A stretch of DNA of 18,159 nucleotides from Alkalimonas cellulosilytica (GTDB lineage: Bacteria; Pseudomonadota; Gammaproteobacteria; Enterobacterales; Alteromonadaceae), in the NCBI RefSeq assembly GCF_036325985.1, contig NZ_JAUHLI010000029.1, positions 1 to 18,159 of the forward strand, written 5' to 3'. The notes under the pieces are model-generated. The model did not search any database. It was not told the DNA's origin and was given only the letters and a program-made list of their open reading frames with translations. This document shows, piece by piece, positions 13,595-18,159 of the stretch. The stretch's first letter is position 1. Every line of letters starts with the position of its first letter. Position numbers and translations under genes: made by a program.

Positions 13595-14196
13595 GCTAAC
13601 AGCTCCTCAAGTTGTTTCACCGCAGCAGCTGTCATCAGCACTTTATCAAAGGCAATCAGACTTGCTGGATCAATACCGTGCACGTCGCGCACATCAACCT
13701 TGTACAGGTTGCGTGCAGATAAGAACAAGTTCTCATCAACGTCGTTGGTGACGATCAGCACATCTTTCAGCTCCATCGCTTTCAGCTTGCCAACCAGTTC
13801 TTTGGTCTTAGGCGTTTCAACGGTGAAGTTTTCAACCACAATCAAACGTTCCTGACGTACCAGTTCAGACAGAATGCTTCTGATGGCACCACGGTACATT
13901 TTACGATTTACTTTCTGGCTGTGATCTTGTGGCTTAGCCGCAAAAGTCACACCACCGCTGCGCCAGATAGGGCTGCGGATTGTACCGGCACGTGCACGGC
14001 CAGTACCTTTTTGACGCCATGGCTTCTTGCCGCCACCACGAACTTCTGAACGCGTCTTCTGAGCACGGCTTCCCTGACGGGCGCCAGCTGCATACGCAAC
14101 AACGACCTGGTGAACCAGTGCCTCGTTAAACTCACGTCCAAAGGTCGCTTCGGAAACTTCAAGAACGCCTTTTGCGTCCCGTAATGCTAATTCCAT
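13591..14196 (-). CDS. rplD: 50S ribosomal protein L4, also S10-operon repressor
   Basis: The protein is 201 residues from the ATG at 14194-14196, identical in length to E. coli L4. A GTG codon lies one codon upstream, but the ATG is preferred because GGGGAG then sits at the usual distance. The extended loop ARQGSRAQKTRSEVRGGGKK (about 42-61) reaches into the peptide tunnel, the region of macrolide resistance. L4 is a 23S rRNA assembly initiator; in E. coli it also represses the S10 operon by attenuation and translation block through the leader. A comparable leader is seen at 15195-15350. It overlaps rplW by four bases. Confidence 0.97.
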   Translation of the reverse strand: MELALRDAKGVLEVSEATFGREFNEALVHQVVVAYAAGARQGSRAQKTRSEVRGGGKKPWRQKGTGRARAGTIRSPIWRSGGVTFAAKPQDHSQKVNRKMYRGAIRSILSELVRQERLIVVENFTVETPKTKELVGKLKAMELKDVLIVTNDVDENLFLSARNLYKVDVRDVHGIDPASLIAFDKVLMTAAAVKQLEELLA

Positions 14197-14214
14197 CACT
14201 TATCTCCCCAGACG

Positions 14215-14853
14215 TTAGCTTTTGACCGCAGGCTTCACGATCACATCGCCGCCGATGGCGCCAGGTACAGCACCTTTTACCAGCAGGATGTTACGCTCAG
14301 CATCCACACGGACCACTTCCAGAGATTGAACAGTCACGCGCTCAGCGCCCATGTGACCGGCCATCTTCTTACCTTTAAATACTTTACCTGGTGATTGGTT
14401 TTGACCAATCGAACCTGGTGCACGGTGTGACAAAGAGTTACCGTGCGTAGCATCCTGAGTACGGAAGTTCCAGCGTTTAACGCCACCAGCGAAACCTTTA
14501 CCTTTTGATGTGCCAACCACATCAACTTTCTTGGTTTCTGCGAAAATTTCAACAGTAATCTCGCTACCCACCTGGATGTCGCTGCTTTCATTGTCTGCCA
14601 GACGGAATTCCCACAGACCACGACCAGCTTCAACACCGACTTTAGCAAAGTGACCAGCTTCTGGCTTGCTCAGGCGGCTTGCCTTCACAGTACCAGCAGT
14701 CACTTGCAACGCGCTGTAGCCATCAGTCTCTTCAGACTTAACAGCAGTGACGCGATTTGGTGTCGCTTCGATTACGGTAACAGGAATAGAGACGCCATCT
14801 TCAGTGAAGATGCGGGTCATTCCTACTTTACGACCGACTAAACCGATAGCCAT
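14215..14853 (-). CDS. rplC: 50S ribosomal protein L3
   Basis: The 212-residue protein starts MAIGLVGRKVGMTRIFTEDG and has the family signature FAGGVKRWNFRTQDATHGNS. The long loop that reaches the peptidyl transferase centre includes GSIGQNQSPGK; Q153 corresponds to E. coli Q150, the N5-methylation site of PrmB. L3 is one of the earliest proteins in large-subunit assembly. It is three residues longer than E. coli. The gene follows rpsJ by 29 bases and precedes rplD by 18. Confidence 0.99.
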   Translation of the reverse strand: MAIGLVGRKVGMTRIFTEDGVSIPVTVIEATPNRVTAVKSEETDGYSALQVTAGTVKASRLSKPEAGHFAKVGVEAGRGLWEFRLADNESSDIQVGSEITVEIFAETKKVDVVGTSKGKGFAGGVKRWNFRTQDATHGNSLSHRAPGSIGQNQSPGKVFKGKKMAGHMGAERVTVQSLEVVRVDAERNILLVKGAVPGAIGGDVIVKPAVKS

Positions 14854-14882
14854 TTCCTAAACCTCTCTTAAAACCTGTCTTG

Positions 14883-15194
14883 TCAGCCCAGGCTGATTTG
14901 AACGTCAACACCAGCAGGCAGATCCAATCGCATCAGAGCATCTACGGTTTTATCCGTTGGCTCTACGATATCGATCAGACGCTTGTGGGTACGGATTTCG
15001 TACTGATCACGTGCATCTTTATTGACGTGAGGAGAAATCAAGACAGTAAAACGTTCCTGGCGAGTTGGCAGTGGAATTGGACCACGAACCTGGGCACCGG
15101 TACGCTTGGCTGTGTCAACGATTTCTAAAGTTGACTGATCGATCAAACGGTGATCGAACGCTTTCAGGCGGATACGTATCCTTTGATTACTCAT
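14883..15194 (-). CDS. rpsJ: 30S ribosomal protein S10 (NusE)
   Basis: The 103-residue product, the length of E. coli, contains RIRLKAFDHRLIDQSTLEIV and the IPLPTRQERFTVLISPHVNK segment that identifies S10. It acts in the small-subunit head and, with NusB, in transcription antitermination on boxA of rRNA operons, where it is called NusE; it also links NusG to the ribosome. It is the first gene of the S10 operon and follows the attenuator-like leader. The site GAGG lies about ten bases before the ATG. Confidence 0.99.
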   Translation of the reverse strand: MSNQRIRIRLKAFDHRLIDQSTLEIVDTAKRTGAQVRGPIPLPTRQERFTVLISPHVNKDARDQYEIRTHKRLIDIVEPTDKTVDALMRLDLPAGVDVQISLG

Positions 15195-15350
15195 AAATCA
15201 AAGCCTCAAAGAGCAAAAAGAGCAAAAAATAACAAAAGCACAACTCCTAAATGGAGTGAGCCTTTGCAGCGAAGTACAGTTGCTCCCCAATCGGGAGCAT
15301 TGTCGGGGTAAGAGTTGCCTCTTACCGTACCTACCTAATACAAGGTCGGA
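15195..15350 (-). ncRNA. S10-operon leader, L4-type attenuator
   Basis: The leader of about 155 bases holds several hairpins in order. The first is GGTAAGAG-GCAA-CTCTTACC (15307-15326), a perfect 8-bp stem with a GNRA loop. The second is TGCTCCC-GATTG-GGGAGCA (15281-15299), in the place of hairpin HD of the E. coli leader. The third is a long imperfect hairpin (15233-15266), with CAAAGGC pairing with GCTTTTG and ACTCC with GGAGT. A U-rich stretch (TTATTTTTTGC) follows, like terminator hairpin HE. In E. coli, L4 binds HD and, with NusA, pauses polymerase at HE. The same logic is likely here but is inferred. Confidence 0.8.
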
Positions 15351-15355
15351 CGCGC

Positions 15356-15383
15356 ATTATATAGAATTGCGGTGAAAACTCAA
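15356..15383 (-). promoter_or_regulatory. S10 operon promoter
   Basis: TTGAGT (15378-15383) and a perfect TATAAT (15356-15361) are separated by 16 bases. The discriminator is GC-rich (GCGCGTCC), as in growth-rate and ppGpp-controlled promoters. The start should lie near 15349. It falls directly after the pldA gene, with 23 bases between the pldA stop and the -35. Confidence 0.88.
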
Positions 15384-15406
15384 GCGATTTCTATGTTTTG
15401 CGCACG

Positions 15407-16270
15407 TTAAATCACATCGTTCAGTTCAAAGCCCAAACCGAAGCGGGTGACAGGCCGGTTGTAATCAATCATGCTATCACCGTAACCGGTAAAAAAGGAC
15501 ACGTACCAGCGCAAGTATTTATTCATCGGTCTGGAATAAGAAAACTGTAAAGCGCCTTTGTTATCGCTCTTTAAATTATTTCTTACCATAAGACGATAGG
15601 TTTCACTTTGGTTTTTGTACGCGGCAGCAATTTCAAAATAGCCCATGTAATGACTGATATCTGGATTATCGTCGCCTTTCGGGTCCCCCTCAAACCTTTT
15701 GGCTTTTTCCGGGAAGCGGTACCAGGGCGTGACACTGACAAAGACATCGCCAATCGAACCCACCCAATTGAGTTTCAGACGATTCCAACTGCGGGATAAA
15801 TCGCCAGCACGTCCATTGGACTGATGCGATAAACTGACGCTCACGATACGACTTGCAGCCTGGTCAACCCCAAGAAAGTGAGGAAATGCCAGAATCAACT
15901 CTGGTTCATAATTGGTTTCACGAAATGGTGACGACACTGCACTGTTGTAAGACTGCCAATAGGCTTGTTGGGTAAATGCAAAAAAAAGATAGCCTTTGTC
16001 CTGATACACCCGGCTCCATAATGGTGTTTTCAGGCTAAGCTGAAACTTGGTTTCGAACCGTTCCATCGGCGCGCTATCACCATCCCGATTGATAGTTTCC
16101 CGCAGCCCTTTGGCATAGCTCAATGGCTGCAGAAAATTATTACGATGTGGTAGTAAGGTAAAGGGGGAGTAGTTATCCCAATCTTCTTCTTTCATTCGTT
16201 TATCAAGGGCATCCATTGCCAACACAGGCATGCTAACCATTAGCAAGATCAAAACCACCAGATAACGCAT
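15407..16270 (-). CDS. pldA: Outer-membrane phospholipase A
   Basis: From the ATG at 16268-16270 the protein has 287 residues, close to the 289 of E. coli PldA. It starts with a signal peptide MRYLVVLILLMVSMPVLA. An open frame extends 13 codons upstream, but the internal start has GGGGAAGG in front and gives a normal leader peptide, so it is preferred. The motif SHQSNGRAGDLSRSWNR carries H149, S151 and N163, with the same spacing as the E. coli catalytic triad His142, Ser144 and Asn156. The rest shows alternating strands of a 12-stranded beta-barrel. PldA hydrolyses phospholipids that reach the outer leaflet, restoring asymmetry. It shares orientation with, but not obvious function with, the S10 operon. 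No terminator is seen after it, so read-through into S10 is possible. Confidence 0.94.
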   Translation of the reverse strand: MRYLVVLILLMVSMPVLAMDALDKRMKEEDWDNYSPFTLLPHRNNFLQPLSYAKGLRETINRDGDSAPMERFETKFQLSLKTPLWSRVYQDKGYLFFAFTQQAYWQSYNSAVSSPFRETNYEPELILAFPHFLGVDQAASRIVSVSLSHQSNGRAGDLSRSWNRLKLNWVGSIGDVFVSVTPWYRFPEKAKRFEGDPKGDDNPDISHYMGYFEIAAAYKNQSETYRLMVRNNLKSDNKGALQFSYSRPMNKYLRWYVSFFTGYGDSMIDYNRPVTRFGLGFELNDVI

Positions 16271-16304
16271 ACCTTCCCCTAAACACCTCGACTGAGGCCT
16301 ATCA

Positions 16305-16338
16305 TACAATAAAAGCGCTTTAATGCGCCTTTATTGTA
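16305..16338 (-). terminator. Long hairpin between the acyl-CoA dehydrogenase and pldA
   Basis: On the minus strand TACAATAAAGGCGC pairs with GCGCTTTTATTGTA over 14 bp, with a single G-U pair and a six-base loop. It begins 15 bases after the dehydrogenase stop. There is no clean T-run after the stem, though the 3' arm itself is T-rich. It can act as a terminator or a processing hairpin, and it overlaps a possible -10 of pldA (TATGAT, 16301-16306). Confidence 0.55.
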
Positions 16339-16352
16339 AATTTTTTGCTTCT

Positions 16353-18062
16353 TCATTCCTGCATAATCAACAGCAATGCCTCTGCACGTGGCAATATTCG
16401 TTTGAAATAGAAGTCTGCCATCTGCTTTTTTTGCAGTTTTGTTTCAACAGCAAGCTCAGCTCGCTGTAAGGCATCAACTTGTTTAAGCCACATATAGCCG
16501 TACAGCAGGTAACCATTCAGTGTCATAAACTCGTAAGCAAAGTCAGGCAACAGTGCTTTGTTCGTTGCAGCTCGTTGCAGCAATGACTCCGTCAAGGTTC
16601 TGGTTCTTTGCAGATAGTCGGCCAATTGCTGGTGCAGTGAATTGGAAGGGTCCAGCCACTGTTCAATCTCAGCAAACAATGCCAATAACACAGCGCCGTT
16701 ATCACCAGCGACTTTGCGTAGCATAAAGTCTGCCGCCTGGATGCCATTGGTGCCTTCATAAATTTGCGCAATGCGCACATCCCGCACTAATTGCTCCATG
16801 CCCCACTCTTTGATGTAACCATGGCCGCCAAACACCTGCTGTGCCTGCACCGTACACTCGAGACCCAGATCAGTCATAAAGGCCTTGGCGATAGGCGTCA
16901 GTAAGTTAGCAAGCTGCAGCCCCTTCACATCACCACTGTATTTCGCCTTATCCAGCTGCAACGCGACCCAGGTAGAAAAACTGCGGCCTGCTTCATTCAG
17001 CGACTGTATGGTATGAAGCATACGCTGTACATCCGGATGGCGGATAATAGGCTCGGCCTTGTTTGCATCACGCTCACTAATACGCCCCTGCAGACGGTCA
17101 TTGGCATAGGCCAGGGCATTTTGCCAGGCACGCTCGGCGGCCCCCAGCCCCTGACTGCCCATAGCCAGGCGCTCGTAATTCATCATGGTAAACATCGCTG
17201 CCAGGCCTTTATGCGGCTCACCCAGCAAGTAACCAACTGCCCCATCAAAGTTCATCACGCAAGTTGCGGAGGCATGTATACCCATCTTATGTTCGATGGA
17301 GCCACAGTGAAGGGCATTACGCTGCCCCGGGTTACCGGCAGCATCAGGCATAAACTTCGGCACAATAAAAAGTGAAATACCACGGCTACCCGCTGGGGCA
17401 TCCGGCAGCTTGGCCAGTACCAGATGAATGATGTTATTGGTTAAATCATGTTCGCCGGCGGTGATAAATATTTTACTGCCGCTAATGCGGTAACTGCCAT
17501 CGGCCTGCGGCTCAGCTTTGGTGCGCATCAGGCCCAGATCCGAGCCAGCATGGCTTTCGGTCAGGCACATGGTGGCCGACCATTCGCCAGTGTAGAGCTT
17601 TGGCAGGTACAATTCTTTTACTTCATCACTGCCATACTGTTGCAAGGTGACACAGGCACCCGCGGTCAGACCTGGGTAGAGTGAAAAAGCAATATCGGCG
17701 CTGCACATCATTTCATCGAGCATCATCGACAACACTTTGGGCATGCCCATACCACCGTATTCGGGATCGCCGCTAAAGCCTGCCCAGCCGCCTTCGCACC
17801 AGGCCTGGTAACAGGCTTTGTAGTGCTCTGGGGTACTGACTTCCCCCTGCTCTAACCGGACACCCGTTTGATCGGCCAGCTGGCTTAGTGGTGCGATTTG
17901 TTGCTCACAAATCTTGGCTGCTTCCTGCAAAATGGCATGGGCGGTTTCTGGCTCCAATTGCTCAGCCAACGCTGGCACCTGTTGCCAGTGCTGCTGCACT
18001 TGCCAGACATCGAATAATTGAAAGGCCATATCACTGAGTGGGGCTTGGTACTGACTACTCAT
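16353..18062 (-). CDS. Acyl-CoA dehydrogenase, long form with C-terminal extension
   Basis: The 569-residue flavoprotein carries both signatures of acyl-CoA dehydrogenases: CLTESHAGSDLG (residues 166-177) and QVFGGHGYIKEWGMEQLVRD (409-428). E436 in IYEGTNGIQ is the expected catalytic base that takes the alpha proton. Usual enzymes have about 390 residues; the extra C-terminal helical region (about 450-569) is like that of the long class that includes DmdC-type and many uncharacterised beta-oxidation enzymes. It should convert acyl-CoA to trans-2-enoyl-CoA with FAD in the cytoplasm, passing electrons to ETF. The chain length of its substrate cannot be told. TTAGGAGTGACCC precedes the ATG, a good ribosome-binding site. 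A PsrA-like palindrome upstream suggests control by fatty acids. Confidence 0.93.
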   Translation of the reverse strand: MSSQYQAPLSDMAFQLFDVWQVQQHWQQVPALAEQLEPETAHAILQEAAKICEQQIAPLSQLADQTGVRLEQGEVSTPEHYKACYQAWCEGGWAGFSGDPEYGGMGMPKVLSMMLDEMMCSADIAFSLYPGLTAGACVTLQQYGSDEVKELYLPKLYTGEWSATMCLTESHAGSDLGLMRTKAEPQADGSYRISGSKIFITAGEHDLTNNIIHLVLAKLPDAPAGSRGISLFIVPKFMPDAAGNPGQRNALHCGSIEHKMGIHASATCVMNFDGAVGYLLGEPHKGLAAMFTMMNYERLAMGSQGLGAAERAWQNALAYANDRLQGRISERDANKAEPIIRHPDVQRMLHTIQSLNEAGRSFSTWVALQLDKAKYSGDVKGLQLANLLTPIAKAFMTDLGLECTVQAQQVFGGHGYIKEWGMEQLVRDVRIAQIYEGTNGIQAADFMLRKVAGDNGAVLLALFAEIEQWLDPSNSLHQQLADYLQRTRTLTESLLQRAATNKALLPDFAYEFMTLNGYLLYGYMWLKQVDALQRAELAVETKLQKKQMADFYFKRILPRAEALLLIMQE

Positions 18063-18114
18063 GGGTCACTCCTAACTGGACGGATCTGTTCCCCAGCTTC
18101 TCACAATGACAGCT

Positions 18115-18132
18115 TTCAAACAAGTGTTTGAA
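18115..18132. promoter_or_regulatory. PsrA-type operator upstream of the acyl-CoA dehydrogenase
   Basis: TTCAAACACTTGTTTGAA on the minus strand is an 18-base palindrome with perfect 7-bp arms (TTCAAAC-N4-GTTTGAA). It includes CAAAC-N4-GTTTG, which fits the PsrA consensus described for Pseudomonas and used widely in gammaproteobacteria to control fatty-acid degradation. It lies about 50 bases before the start of an acyl-CoA dehydrogenase, a typical PsrA target. A second inverted repeat, GAATTTG-N8-CAAATTC (18130-18151), partly overlaps it. The promoter itself is not clear to me. Confidence 0.65.
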
Positions 18133-18159
18133 TTTGTCGAATGGCAAATTCAGGGCAAA

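Noticed and set aside
14197..14199. GTG as the start of rplD
   Set aside because: The ATG one codon later has better spacing to GGGGAG and gives exactly the family length of 201 residues.
16271..16309. Upstream extension of pldA by 13 codons
   Set aside because: It would place a polar stretch (MYDRPQSRCLGEG) before the signal peptide and lacks a good ribosome-binding site; the start at 16270 has GGGGAAGG and a normal signal peptide.
1..18159. A novel multigene defence or mobile system
   Set aside because: All genes but three belong to the conserved S10-spc-alpha set, without insertions, breaks, recombinases or repeats that would mark an island.

Overview
The window is a core-genome stretch of a gammaproteobacterium. 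It carries the complete S10, spc and alpha ribosomal-protein operons back to back, all on the minus strand, so they read from right to left. Gene order and protein lengths are those of Escherichia coli (27 ribosomal proteins plus SecY and RpoA). The L17 sequence, the moderate base composition and the PsrA-like site at the right edge suggest the Alteromonadales, possibly near Rheinheimera or Alishewanella. That placement is inferred from memory of protein sequences, not from a search.

From the right edge (transcription order): a large acyl-CoA dehydrogenase (16353-18062) with a perfect palindrome upstream that fits the PsrA fatty-acid regulator motif; a strong hairpin; an outer-membrane phospholipase A, pldA (15407-16270); then a sigma70 promoter and a structured leader of about 155 nt (15195-15350). 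This leader has an L4-type attenuator layout. The S10 operon follows: rpsJ-rplC-rplD-rplW-rplB-rpsS-rplV-rpsC-rplP-rpmC-rpsQ. It ends at an intrinsic terminator (10179-10206), and an extended -10 promoter starts the spc operon: rplN-rplX-rplE-rpsN-rpsH-rplF-rplR-rpsE-rpmD-rplO-secY-rpmJ. rpmJ is only 37 codons (4544-4657). The alpha operon (rpsM-rpsK-rpsD-rpoA-rplQ) begins behind a leader that matches the S4-binding pseudoknot of E. coli, including the GTG start of rpsM. It ends at an intrinsic terminator (1506-1535).

Left of the alpha operon is a secreted serine hydrolase of the class A beta-lactamase/PBP fold (134-1438). Its promoter and start codon lie inside an unusual nested inverted repeat. 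At the extreme left is a leftward promoter closely resembling an rRNA P1 promoter, so an rRNA operon or another stable-RNA gene probably starts just outside the window.

The genes form one growth-rate-controlled unit: ribosomal proteins, the RNA polymerase alpha subunit and the SecY translocon. Visible or likely feedback points are L4 on the S10 leader, S8 at the rplE start and S4 on the rpsM leader. No gene-free stretch exceeds about 215 bases. I found no tRNA, mobile element, CRISPR array, frameshift or clear sign of a novel multigene system. The items most worth a second look are the small regulatory structures at the operon edges.
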